Below, in pieces: positions 1 to 12,700 of a stretch of DNA of 64,000 nucleotides. The stretch lies in contig QUOL01000001.1 of NCBI GenBank assembly GCA_009761415.1, positions 310,001-374,000 on the forward strand. Direction: 5' to 3'. The notes below the pieces were generated by a model. The model was not told the DNA's origin and ran no database searches. It saw only the letters and a list, made by a program, of their open reading frames with translations. Position numbers and translations under genes: made by a program. Source of the stretch: Sarcomyxa edulis (Eukaryota; Basidiomycota; Agaricomycetes; Agaricales; Mycenaceae). Position 1 is the stretch's first letter, and every line of letters begins with the position of its first letter.

Positions 1-3000
1 ATGACAATTGGACTTACATGGCGAAGACACGGTACTGAAGATCCCGTACACTGTGACCCAAGTTCAAGAATGACAAGGACACGAATAGCGAGATGAATGC
101 ATGGACGAAAAGACGGCTGAAGATATAGTCAGGAGATCTCCAGAGTGCGATGTTGTTCCTCCTGACGACAACCTGTAGCTGGTAAAGGAACGACGTTGCA
201 TCTATAAACCCTGCTATTAGTACGAACGCCCCGACAGACTAGCAATGGCTTACATGTGCTCAGTTTCTTTTTGCCCTCAGGCTCTGGGCGAGCGAGCGCG
301 TCACGCTTGATAGCTGCAATCTCATTCTTCACTTGCTGGCATTCAGGGGAATCCAACCAGACATCCTTCCAATCGCGGTCACCAATTCGTGGGGTGGTTC
401 CTCTAATATGGAAAAGAATGAGGAGATCGTGAGAAATCAAGCGAGCAGATATACGCACGCGCCGATAGCTTCCAACATGAACTCAGCAGGGTTGACATTA
501 GGGGGACAGTGTGCGCCACCTCGTGCCAGATATTCGCGGAGAACGTGCGAGTCGGATCCAATATCGCCAAAGTATACAGTCTCTCCCCCGCGCTCCAAGA
601 GCAACAGACGGTCGAAGCTCTCGAAGAGCAGGGACGAAGGTTGATGAATGGTACATAGAATCGCTTGACCTTGATCCGCCAGTTTCCTTAAGAATCGAAC
701 GAGATTCCAAGCGGAGCTACTGTCCAATCCAGAAGTAGGTTCATCAAGGAACTATGGATAGAATGAGCTGTCTGCGCCTGGAAAGGAACGGTGATGGCAC
801 TGACTAGTAGCAACTCCGGCTTGGAAGCTAGCTCAACTCCGATGGTCAATCGTTTACGGGCTTCTACATTGAGACTGAGCACCATAGCATCTGCGAGGTC
901 TTGGAGTTCTAGAAGTTCGAGCATCTCTTCGACATAATCGTTTTTCTCGGCCTCAGATACAGACGCAGGTTGGCGCAGATATGCCGAGAAGCGCAGGGCT
1001 TCTCGTACGGTAGCTGTTCCTTCGTGCTAGAAAGGATCTTTATAAGAATTAAGCGGATGAAGCATCGTCGAAGTGGACTTACGACATCCATCTGTTCAGC
1101 TAGACAAAACGTTAGTCGTTTCAGTCATCATTATTCGGATGAAGCTCACCATAAGCAGTTCCTCTTGCGAAATCCGAGTCTAATGGCCGGCCCTCGACTA
1201 GGATATCTCCAGTCACTACCCCGATGGTTTTGCGTTGGGCCAAAACATCGAGACAAGTAGTTTTGCCTGAAGTCGAGTCAGTTCTCAAAGCTCAAAGATC
1301 CGGATCTTCTCTCGAGGACTCACCAGCACCGGAAGCACCTATGACATATCACCAGGTTAGAACTTGGGTATATATATCAACGAAAAGGAACCTAGCGTAC
1401 CCATAAGAGCCGTCAATGTCCCAGGCTTGACATAGCCATTGATATCGTGAAGTAGCCGGAGGGACTTTCCAGGAACAGGGACGTGGTAATTGAGGTTCTC
1501 CCAAGTGAACGTCTTGTGATGGCGAGGAATAGCCGCGCTGTGAAAAATCGAGACATGAGTGTTGAGCAAATATCGAACTATTCGGATAGCTACGTACTCA
1601 ACGGAGCGTTGTTCTTCAACAATTCCTTTATCTGTATGTTCCTCGAGTTTCTTAGCCTTCTTTTCACGCAATATAGCGTTGCGCTTCTTGGAGTCGGCAC
1701 TTTCCTTCGCGTACAAACCTACTGACATGGAATGCGTGTGTTGCTGTGTTTGGAACAAGATTCAGTGAGAGTGTCTGAGTGTCGAATCTAAGAGGAATAC
1801 GAACCGGGAAGAATTCGATAGTTATGATCTGGGTGAGCTGGAACAGAAGCATGAATCCGATTAAGACCAGTAAGTTGCGCCTCCATAGGTCCAACGCGCT
1901 CAAGCCGAAATTAGCGTCGATGTAACTTCTGCCGGTAAGGGTGGTGTCTCCTGATGTCGATCCAAATAGGGTGCAGACTTGGTTCGGTCCAAGACCGTCA
2001 CTGGAAGAGACAAGCTAGCATTAGTGGCCCTCTAATAGGATATCCATGTGAGAAAACAACGTACGGGTACTTGGTAAGTCCTGGACCATTGCGAGGTACG
2101 ATATAGTTGCCGTTACAAGTCAGCTGACAGACAAATAGACGTCAGGCATGAAGGGATCGATTCGGGCCAAAGGGACCTACCGAGATACGCATAAACTCGT
2201 TCTCCATACAACCTGCCCAAGCTGATTACAAAGTCAGAAGGGGTCAGCAAAAATGACGAAGACAAGCGCTCATACCATATGCGATAGGATTGACATAATA
2301 CTGGCGGGGATGTCAATACACCGCTCGTAGGTGAGAGCTGAAACAACTCACGATCCAGAACAACCATCGTTTCATAGAATCTGGATCACAAAAATGTCAG
2401 GCCATAATGTCAACGCGGAGATCCTTGAATGTAACGCACCAACAGGGATGATATAGCCTTGAATTCCGGAAGATCAGCTAATCGGAATTATGCTTGGTAA
2501 TGGACCAAAGCTCACCGGTGTACTCGACGAAATTCTGTTCTCGTAAGATAAAAGTGAGTATATACATATTAGACTGAGACGTGAGAAACGTACCGGAATG
2601 AAGAAGACTGGATGCCACGGTTCGTTTAATGAAGACTCGAAATAAATCGGTAGTAATACTCACCTGCGAGCCTATGAGATTCGAGAGGTCAGAACATTCG
2701 TTTGGAGGAAAAAATGACTCGAGGTCTACTCACCTGAACGCCGCGTCAAAGTTCGAGCAAAGGAGACCGAACGTCCTGAAGAATCCTTGCATAGCCAGGT
2801 ATGCGATATAGTTGAGGAGGTGGAACGTGAAGAAACCTCCTGCAGACTTGTTAAGATTGGACAAGAAGTATACGATGAGGTTGAATATGAAGATCCTGGT
2901 CGTCGAGAAAGGAATATCGGCTAGTGTGTTGGCGATGACCACGGCCGAGGGACGGTATAAACTGTAGCTTGTCTATCATGACGAAAGACGCGTCAGAGGT

Positions 3001-5397
3001 TGTATGAGAAGAACGATGGGTATATACTTGCCTGCTTCCTGAGAATAGGTCTACCAATCATTTGCATCGGCATCTAGAGCGAGATGTTAGTATGATGTTT
3101 ATTCATGCTCCTAGAATTGTTGATGTACCTCTCCGAAAGCGTCCAGACAAGTCGTGAGCAGAGCAGCGAAGATAACACTGCAGAAGACCAGTTTAGCGAC
3201 TCGACAGTAATCACTACAGTGACGCCACTTACCCTCCACGAGTGAATGCTCCAGCAGACGTTAACGGCTGGTTGTAGTATGCTGCACCAATAACGAAGGC
3301 CAAAGCCTGCAAGAGTATCATAAGAATCGAGAGTCGGTCAAAGCCCAAAATCACAGAGAAAACGTACGGTCGAGAGGGTCATACTAGTCACGAGTTGGAA
3401 CCTATCTTGAATCTTCTGTTGGAACTGACGAATGACGAGAGCCCGAACTTGACCAGTGAATCCAAGAGTATAAGGACTCTTCTTAGATACACCTTTCTTC
3501 TTATCAGCAGCGACTGCAGCACGGAAAGCTTCCTGATCAGCCTTTTCGGTTTCCATCTGCCTCTTGTACTTCTCTAGGGTATCCTCGAGATCCCGCGCGT
3601 AAGTAGAGTTCAAGAAGGCGTTTTCCAAACCCTCCGGAGTCGAAGGTGTGTCCCTTGCAGAACGTCCCGGAGCGAATTGACGTTCGTTGGGGTCGGTGCA
3701 ACCTGTGAGGTAGTCGGCGGTGCTTTGTCGTGGAAGTGGGTTGTAACCGAGGCTTTCGAAGTAGGCGCGAGCTTCGGATGGTGGACCATAGAATACACGG
3801 CGACCTTTGTCCATGACCATGACTTTGTCGAACAACTCGTAGATACCTTCTCCGGCCTGATACCTATATAATGAAGCAGTTCAATAGAAATCCAAGTAGG
3901 CAACGAATAAGTGAAAGGACTTACAAAGTGACGAAGACAGTGCTTTTCAGAATATCGGCCGTAATGCGCAAACTCTTGACATAGTCAAGAGCCGTCGAAG
4001 CGTCAAGACCTCTAGTAGAATTGTCCCAGCACTGCACACGAGCACGCGTGCAGAGCATTTCCGCGATACTCACCCGTTTACGTTCACCACCGGATACACC
4101 ACGCACGAATTCGTCTCCTACAAGTGTGTTGCGGGTGTGCGAGATGTTCAGCATGCGGAGAAGCATGGTGAGGACTTCTTCGTCGAATTCTTTGCGAGAT
4201 ACACCGGGTAGACGGCCGTTGGGTCCGGGAGTCTAGGAAGGTTAGAATAAAGATAAAATAATCCAATGTGATGCGATTCAGCGGTCTGAAATGAGTGGGA
4301 TTCATTAATAAGACTCACTTTGGTGGACAGAGCAAAACCGAGTGTTTGTGCTACCGAGAGGGTGGCGATGTGGATGTCATCTGTGCATCGGTCATGTCAT
4401 CAGAAACGGTCAGACTGAAGATTAAACTATATTTAGCTTACCTTCTTCGTTGTAAACGACTTCACCCTTGTAGTACTTGGCCATTTCGTCCGCAGAGATA
4501 CCTGCATACCGGATATCACCTCCGACGTTTGCGTAGCCTGCTCTGTTGTTCGAGATTGTTTTGAGGAATGTACTAATGAAGAAGTGATTGTGAAGTGGTT
4601 GAAGGAATAGAAGATACTACGGAGCTTACGTGCAGCCGGAGCCTGGACAGCCCAAAACTAGGCACATTTCTCCTGGTTTGAGAACACCGGAAGACCTTGA
4701 ATAGCGGTGTCAATGGATGCATTGTATCGATTAGTGAGCAAGACCTACTTGTGAAGGATCGTTCGTGTAAGGAATGATTTCGCCGGTAGAAACGACGAGA
4801 TAAATCCCCATATCATAAAAAGAGGAGCGAGACAAAAGTTCAATATAGCACCGCCAAATGTTCCTATGTAGAACTAGATACAATACACGCCATCAAAAGC
4901 TAGACATCCAGTGTTATTCAAAAGGCATACCTTGGTGTCAAGGCCGCCCATAACATCGACTTGTAAATCTTCCCAGGTAACGCCGACATGCTAACATCAT
5001 GACAAATCGATAAGCGGAAAATTCGTTCAGAGCGAGCACTTGAACAACATGCCTTATGCTTGATACCGGCTTGTTGATTGGCATCGTTCGAGGAAGCAAG
5101 GTACTCAAGAAGATCGAAAGCTTCTGCATCCTGGGCATCGCCTTTGCCTTTTTCGACGTCAAGACCACTTGCGGCAGTCGACGCGCTTGAGATCGACTGC
5201 TGGTGATGATTTGCAGCTTCTGAACGGATCGTCAATTGACGAGAAAGCTCTTGGAATGCTTCGACACCACGATGAACGTCGACGTGATGCTCGTGGCTGT
5301 TATCACCGTCGATCTGTGAGACGGTGACATGACCGCTGACTGCGGTTTGTTTTTCGTCGTTGAGAGTATCGGTCTCGTTGGCCAGTTTGTCGGACAT
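1..5397 (-). CDS. PDR-type (ABCG) multidrug ABC transporter, 3' end outside the window
   Basis: Full-size pleiotropic drug resistance pump of the plasma membrane, expected to export xenobiotics and lipids using ATP. The start is the ATG at 5397, giving [10 protein letters not shown]; the in-frame upstream codon at 5412 is GTG. In order on the minus strand: an acidic N-terminus with [15 protein letters not shown]1 with Walker A GCPGSGCT (about 4640-4670), signature [14 protein letters not shown] and [10 protein letters not shown]; membrane domain 1 (about 3380-1800); a PDR-type linker; NBD2 with Walker A GASGAGKTT, signature [12 protein letters not shown] and [14 protein letters not shown] (about 740); then the start of membrane domain 2 ([20 protein letters not shown]). 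NBD1 has Cys in place of the Walker A Lys and Asn after the Walker B Asp, the normal asymmetry of this family. The gene is cut by many short introns, and an intron donor GTAAGT lies at about position 18, so the rest of membrane domain 2 is missing only because the window ends. I see no break in the visible part. The likely homologues are Cdr/Pdr5-like pumps; substrate cannot be told. Confidence 0.93.
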
Positions 5398-6272
5398 TGG
5401 ATGGTCAGACACTCGAATGAGCAGTGGGGGGCGAAGAGAAAAGATGGCTCAACATGCTTGTTTAAATTTATACTCAATCTGAATATCACTAAATGGTACC
5501 GCTGCTGAGTCAGTGCTTCGCGGAGATCAAAAGGCGCTGACGCAATTGCAAATGGCTACAAAATGATTTCCAGACGCAGCGGACATCCGAACATCGTTGG
5601 CATCATCCCATGCGCAGAATTGAAACCTCTTCACATGAGACGCAAGCCCACTGGATTACCTCGGGCTGCCTTTTTTCTACGCATTTTTTGAACCGAAACT
5701 CGACTTTCGACAAGTCGATACCCCGAAAGCTCGGGAATTACGCCTGCTGAATAAGGAATAGGGTGTTGGAAACGTAGGTTGGGCGCCACGAAGAGATAAT
5801 AATCGTAGAGTGGCTGCTAGTCCCCTAAGTAATAATCCATAGCGTACTCGGCCCCCGTTGAGCTTCGAATGGGTTATTTTGGGTTAGGTCACTTTTAGGA
5901 ATTTCCCTTACAGTTTTTGCTCGAGGAAGCTGTACGCTGATTGCCGACAACATAGGGAATACGCAAGCCTTTCGCCGGATCCTCAGCGGGACCGTGAGGG
6001 TGACTCGAGGTGAACGAGTGTGTCAGACGGAAACCGGTCTTAGACCGACGATAAGTAAGCTGCCAAGTGCACGACCGATGGACATACAAGACTCCACCTC
6101 AAAATGGGGGTCCAGCTGTTCATCACTGCGATGGACCACGGTTGCCAGATGGTGTGAACGATGAGCAAAGTTGACAAAGTTTCGGTGGGGCGTTGATGCA
6201 AGTTGCGGTTGTTTATTAGCAGAGCCTATCGTACACAACCCTCATCGTTCCAACCTTCTTCTTGCCTCCATC
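5398..6272. promoter_or_regulatory. Shared divergent upstream region of the PDR pump and the SSP120-like gene
   Basis: About 875 bp separate two divergently transcribed genes. I see no coding signal; short frames here have no family resemblance. It should hold both promoters, but no clear TATA box or named operator stands out, so this is inference from position. Confidence 0.5.
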
Positions 6273-7711
6273 ATGAAGCCCTTTTCATGTCTCTCGTTTC
6301 TCATCTTCGCAAGAGCGGTACTAGGACACGGTGGCCACGAGCATGGAAAAGCTGAAGGCGAAACAATCCAGCAATACGCCCAGAGACACGTACGTCTTTT
6401 GCGCTAATGGGTATCACACACGTTCCGACAAGGCTAACCTTGTATTTTCTATACAGATGTCTTCGGAGCATCACATGTAACTGTCTTTCTTACTTGCTAT
6501 TACAATATCGTTACAATCGTGCGGTCAACTGACTACTCCACAGTGACTCGTTCGACCTACGGAGTTTCTTCCAGCTGCACGACCTCAACCGGTATGTACG
6601 CGCACAACTCACAATGAATCCAATTCATCTTATTTGATCGTGCACAGAGACGGCTTTTGGGATCGTGAAGAGATAGAGGCAATATACGGCGTCCATCATG
6701 TTTACTCGCAGAAGAAGTCCAGGGTACGTCCTCGTCGTCCAGGTATCCCTTCTCACCCTTATACCCGATCAAGGACGAAGCGCATCACCAAGAAAAAGCG
6801 GATCATATTGTAAACGAGGTTCTGAGACTGTTGGATACTAACAAAGATGGAAAAATCACGCCAGAAGAGTTCGTGGCGGTTGGGTTGGAGGGTCTCCCAA
6901 ATTTCGACGAGCTTGGTGCAGAGGGACATCATTATGATGTTGAAAGCGGTCAGTCTCATCTAATCGTCAAGGCTATCTCCTATTCACACTTTCAACCCCA
7001 GAGTTCTTCCTCCATCACGAAGGTAAGCCCCCACGCGTCATCCTCCACTGATCACACATTCTAACCCATATGTCCCAAATTTATAACATACTCACAGAAC
7101 AGTTCCACGCCACTCCCGAGACACAAACAGACGAATCATATACCCACCCAGAAGATTTGGAGCACTTTGCTCACCACGAAGACATCGAGTTCAAGGAAGC
7201 ACAGAAAGAGGCCAAGTTCCAAGGCATATCCGTCGAGGAAGTCCTCAAGTCCCATGAGGAAGAAGAACATGATACCCACCCGGAAGCAGCTGCGGACGCC
7301 CAGCACCCTATCGACCCAGTTCCAGTTCCAGAAAACCCCAATGTAGAAGCAGCCGCGCCAGAACCACCTGCATCAGCAGCGAAACCCAAGATTACGCGCG
7401 TAACGCCGCCTGAGAAACAGGATCCTAGTATTCGATTCCAGGAGGCGTCTGCTCAGGGAAGCAAGCAGGCGGAATGGGGGACGGGTGACCAGGGATACCA
7501 GTCCCCGAAAAGCCCTGTAGATAAGATGAGGTATGTTATCCGTCATTCATGAATAAACAACATTTCGTTGACATTTCTACTTGACTTTCCAGGAAGAATT
7601 TGCCATACAAGGTTCGTCGTTACCCATTTCTAACCCTGATCCGTTTGGATGAACGCTGATACTTAGGACCGCATGCAGTACAAATTCCGACGCAATTGGG
7701 GAGATTTCTAG
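6273..7711 (+). CDS. SSP120: Secreted/ER-lumenal EF-hand protein, SSP120/nucleobindin-like
   Basis: Predicted calcium-binding protein of the early secretory pathway. The first exon (6273-6389) encodes a signal peptide (MKPFSCLSFLIFARAVLGHG) followed by a His/Gly-rich stretch. Two textbook EF-hand loops follow, DLNRDGFWDREE and DTNKDGKITPEE, both with Asp/Asn at positions 1, 3 and 5, Gly at 6 and Glu at 12, so both should bind calcium. Then come an acidic, His-rich helical segment (EDLEHFAHHEDIEFKEAQKEA), a Pro/Ala-rich linker and the C-terminus YKFRRNWGDF. Exons join through several introns with GT-AG borders, including a 20-nt exon at 6457-6476, and the first EF loop is itself split by an intron at 6592. 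Yeast Ssp120 works with Emp46/Emp47-type cargo receptors; a like role here is inference from domain order. It is followed in the same direction by the TatD gene, 533 bp away. Confidence 0.85.
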
Positions 7712-8244
7712 TTTCCGAATCGTCTCGTATCATCATTGGGCGTGGATTCGACTTGCATCTTACATACTACTTATTCTCTTTGAAGTTCCTACCTTGCGAT
7801 TGCCCGGTTGGCATTCATCTGGGAGATTGTGTTTATACCGTCGATAAACATCCACTCTCGCATTCTTGTCCATTCCGTTGTACACCAATAAGTTCTTGTG
7901 CATTATCGGCAGCCCCATGCAAGCGTGTGGCGATCGGACCTCGGACCTGATTAGATCTGAGATACGTACTTATCCTCGCCCAGCTACCGTGACCACCCTT
8001 TTTACAGCGATACCCTCGAATAAGTACGATAATCCCAAGCTGTGTGTCTCCGGTCTACATTCACAATTTGTAGGTAGGTCTACACTGGTCTTCACTGTTG
8101 GGACCCGGAGTATGATTTTCGGTCCCGACAGGTCGCCATCAGGTCTCATCAACGTCGACTCACCTTTGATCTTTACCATACAGATAAGTAACCAGATATC
8201 CCGAATTTTGACCTCCGAATACTATAGGTACTAGCATTCTGAGT
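7712..8244. other. Intergenic stretch, nothing recognised
   Basis: 533 bp between two same-strand genes. Short overlapping frames are present but none resembles a known family or has a convincing start. It presumably holds the SSP120-like 3' end and the TatD promoter. Confidence 0.4.
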
Positions 8245-9602
8245 ATGATCTGTGCTTTTCGACGATTTTCAACGCACATCCCAGCACAGTCCAGCTACTT
8301 CAATTACGCCAACCCCCGCTATCTCTCCACCGTAACTTACAGAATGGGCAAGAAAAGCAAACGACCCTCCGAGGAATTCCTCATCCTCCCGGCCCACCCA
8401 ACAGCCCCAACAGCCCCCATCGTCGATACCCATTGTCACATCGCATCTACATTCGAAACATACCGCGATAGATATAAATCTCAGGATCCCAAATACTCTA
8501 CAGTCTTTGATTTCGTTCGGGCCATGTATCAGGGGAAGAACGTGGAAGCTGTCGTAGATGTATGGTGTGAAGCTCCGGTGCAGGCGATTTGGAAGGAGTT
8601 TGCGGATTCTGCGTTGGTGAAGGAGGATAGGGAGAGGTTGTGGGGTGGGATTGAGTATTGGTTCGTTATGGGTGAGTTCTGGTCTCACATCATGCGACTG
8701 GCTGTTTGATGCTATATTGAATGATTACCAGGTGTCCATCCGTGAGCTTGCTATGCACTATCACTTACCCACCCTGCAGATCGATAATGAGTATCTTGCA
8801 GCCACGGAGCCAGGTTTTACAACGATGAGGTCGAGAAAGACATGTACGTGCCATCCTCTCTCACATTATATGCACCAGCTAATGCTTTCCACAAGTCTTG
8901 AAGCGATGGCCCATCCACGATGTGTGGGTTGGGGTGAAATGGGTTTGGACTACCACTACGACAACTCTCCTCGGCCGCTCCAACAGTCAGTGTTTACCCG
9001 TCAACTACAGCTAGCCGTCAAGTTGGGTAAACCGTTGACAATACACACACGGGAAGCTGAAGAGGATACGGAGAGGATCTTGAAACAAGAGGTGCCTCGG
9101 GATCATAAGGTACTCAGTCATTCATTCCACTCTTCACTGCATCTTGTCGCTCATATTCTTGAAATAGATCCATATCCATTGTTTTACAGATTCTCCAGCA
9201 TTCGCACAGAGATTACTGGATTATTTTCCGAACCTCCACATCGGCATCACAGGTTCGTACCCATATAGCCACCCGATGAAACAGCTAACCTCATTCCTCT
9301 TTCTTGCGATCCACGTAGGAGTCATTACATATTCGACTAATCAGGATACTTCGACTACCGTCCGTGAAATGGCCTCCAACCACCCCTCGAAACTTCGCAT
9401 ACTTCTAGAGACAGACTCGCCCTACATGATACCCGCCAATATCTACCCATCGCTTCCTAAAGCACTCAAAGGGAAGTTGCCCATATGTCATACCGCGATG
9501 ATCCCATGGACGGCCGAATTCGTAGCTGAGATACTTGGAGGGGACACAGACAAAGTCATGAGAGCCGCACGGGACAATGCAAAGTTCGTATATGGTGTTT
9601 AA
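8245..9602 (+). CDS. TatD-family metal-dependent hydrolase (Scn1-like)
   Basis: Amidohydrolase-fold protein of the TatD family; relatives act as metal-dependent 3'-5' DNases, and fission yeast Scn1 is the nearest fungal type. Metal-ligand motifs are in place: IVDTHCHI near the N-terminus, a conserved GVHPH after the first introns, GWGEMGLDYHYD (metal-binding Glu), LTIHTREAEEDT, and LLETDSPYMIP near the end. The visible order of exons gives one continuous frame after removal of introns at about 8670-8731, 8742-8798 and 8845-8897 and two later ones. Two in-frame starts are possible: 8245, which adds a basic, Ser/Tyr-rich leader that could target mitochondria, and 8344 (MGKKSKRPS), which gives the usual length. 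The gene converges on DOP1, whose stop is 190 bp away. The protein appears intact. Confidence 0.88.
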
Positions 9603-9791
9603 AGCACGATGGCCGCTAGGCCACCACACAATACTAGGAAATGCGAAAACATAGAATAAGGCTACATTGTGTCAGACTGAATTAGAGAGGGTATCAAGGA
9701 CAAGGTGAACAAAGGGAAGAAAAAATATGCAAGCAAACTAGGTACACTGGCAGTGAAAAGTCGTAAGTCGTATGAGTCCCCCACCCTATCG

Positions 9792-12700
9792 TCATTGTCC
9801 ATCGAACATGTCATAGGTTAGCCCCAGCTCTATTGCCTCCCAGTCGATCGTACCGCCACTGGCGTATACGCTCTCGTATGACGATATGCTGACATTAGAG
9901 AAAAACGGTACCAGGTCGCGGATACTGTCTATCTGTCGGAGGGAATTTAGCAGAGGTCTCCGTGCTGGCTGTTGTTTTGGGAAGGCAGATGGGAAGTTAA
10001 TTCCAGGGCTCGTCACTCCATTACTGGGAGTTTCCTGGGAGGGCTATGTTCAGTGAAGAACACTCGCGGAGAGGAAAAAGGTTCTTACCCGAGCATCTGT
10101 CGCAGGGAGGCTACCAGCAATCTCAGCCAGCTGGTCCATCATGGCTTCAGGGAACCAATTGTCAGGCGGGTATACTGCATCAACGGTATCCGTTATGAAT
10201 ATCCATTGATGTCTGCAATGAAGATATGACTATGAGACACGAAAAGACCGTCGAATGATTGAGTAGTGGACCTCACATTTGGAATTCATCTGTTTGCAGT
10301 GTCAGCAATAAATCCAGGCATTTGCTCGCAGAAAGGATGAGCTGCAGATCCTCGGACCCATCGGACGGCAACGATGTCATGACTTGTTCGAACAGCCGAT
10401 ACTGAAATGCTATAGTCAGTAAGATAGTCAAGAGATCCAAAATACGACCGACCAGTTCCGTTAAGATGACAGGCCAAAAACTTGTCAGATTATGTGGCGA
10501 TAGTCGACAAAGAAGGACACGTATACAAAGGTATACTTCACTCTGGACAATGGGAGCAGAAACATTACGAAGGATATCGACCAACTTCTCTTGTATTGTT
10601 GGCAACTGTGTGATGAAGTGATTTTTGTCTCCAGCAAATAGGACGAAAGATAGCCGTCGAAGGTTCAGCGAACGCAATAGCATTTCGTATTCTCGATTGG
10701 TGAAAATGTTCGCCGAGGGTGCTGTCGCGACCTTGGCTAAGAAATCTGTCGTCAGAACAAACTATGAAGAGACAGATATATATTCAGTCACCAAGCAATT
10801 CTGGGAATGCTGTCTTGTCAGCGTCGAACAGGGATTTTACGATTGGTTTCCATTTCGCAGCAGATTCCCAGTTACAATTAAAAAGTCGATTGTCGTTCAG
10901 GAGGTCGGTGACGGGCGTTCTCCAGGCTTTGAGTGCTGGGGGTATTTTTGACATCTCCCTTATAATGTCCATGATGACGGCATCTACATCCATAGGTCTG
11001 ACGAACTGTTAATCTCGCTGCACTGTCTGGGGAAATCGCGACTCACCTTGATTTTCCTTTCATGGCTGGATTCACAATATAGTAGACGATGTTGCTACAG
11101 GAAGCTGCGACTTTATCGTTGTCCATCAAGAATCTACGTAGATTCGGCAGGGCCGTCGCGGATATAAATTGATTGATCTGGATAGGAGATGATTCCATGG
11201 ATTGGAAAGACGCGCAGAAAGTCCACTCACCTGCGATATCAATTCCGTGTTTACGCCAGGCTTGATCATGTCAGGTAGTGTTAGTGTGCTGCCATCCGTT
11301 TTTTCGTCCACCTTCACATCTACAAATCGAAGGTTTGGATGGACGAAGGAACACAGGATAATTACAGCTTACCCCGGGGGCCTGGAGACTCTCTACCATT
11401 TGGAACTATAGAATCCTTGGTGCTACGTCGTATCCACGAGCCTTGGTCGAAAGAACGGCCTGCATATGCAACACAGGCATCGAGGAGCTTCCCTACAGTT
11501 TCCTAAATTTCAGGAAGTTAAGGGAATCCAGACAAATTTCCATGGCAAGACTTCTGTTACCTGTAATTCTTTACGAACACGTCTATCTTCCATTGCCGTT
11601 GTCTGCGTAATCTTGACCGCCAACACCGATGAACACCTGGAATCTACGTTCGACGCTGGTATATCATATGGTGCACTGTAGAACTTACCGAAGGGCCAGG
11701 AAATTATACACTTTGAAGTCTCGCGCATTACCGATGATCTCTTTGGCGAGTTGTAAGAATCGATTCCAGACTTGAAGTGCCAAAGGTCCTTCTAAGCGTT
11801 GCAGATACTGTTCGAGAAATTTGAAGAGAACTGCATCGGACCTGAGGGTAAAGATGTGAGGATAGATTCAGGTTACGGCTATAGAGAACGGAATCACAAA
11901 TCCGGGTTGATAGCTTGTTTTTTTGTTCTCTCCGAGACGCCAGATATGCGACAAGATATGCTTTCACATATCATATGAACGGCATTTTGGGCATTAGCGA
12001 TCAAAACATCTATCAGCTCGAAGGCAGCATTATTGGGAATTTTTGTGTTCTGGCAAGAATTTCTCAGAGAAGTATGGAGTGAAGGTTTGACAGGCCACAT
12101 ACCAATAGCTCTTTATTCCAACAGTCAATGATAGATTCAAACACTTCGGCAGATTGAACACGAAACAGATGTTCGAGCACCCGACGACACCGTACTCGCG
12201 TTCGTGTATAGATCAGAGAGAGCGACTCGTCTTTAGAAGACCAAACTTGTGGGTTTGACCAGGCAAGAGTTGACCAGACCGCGAACAAGACGCGAATGCC
12301 CTCGTGCAGAGAACGATATCCAGGAGAGCGAGCCTAAGTTCGTAGATTAGATGGTGGGACACATTTTCAGTTTCGAGACGTACCGTGAGCTGATCTTCGA
12401 CGGAATTGGGTCCGTTGTCAGAGCTGAATACATTTGATACATATCCAAGAAGACCGCTGTTTTCTTGTCCAGATTTTTCAGTAGAGATGTTGTCGTCCTC
12501 CGGGGTATTATTTTCTGAGGTATATGCAAGACTAAGAAGGATAAGTCGTTCCAGACTGTTCAGAAGCATGATCAATTCCGCATCCGTGGAGGTGGCAACT
12601 GTGTCTTCTGTATAGCCTGGGTCTTTCGTAGACGCTTGAAGTATGTCCTGTAAGGAGGCATGCAGTTGGCGACATATGCAATCGTTCAGAGGAGTGACAA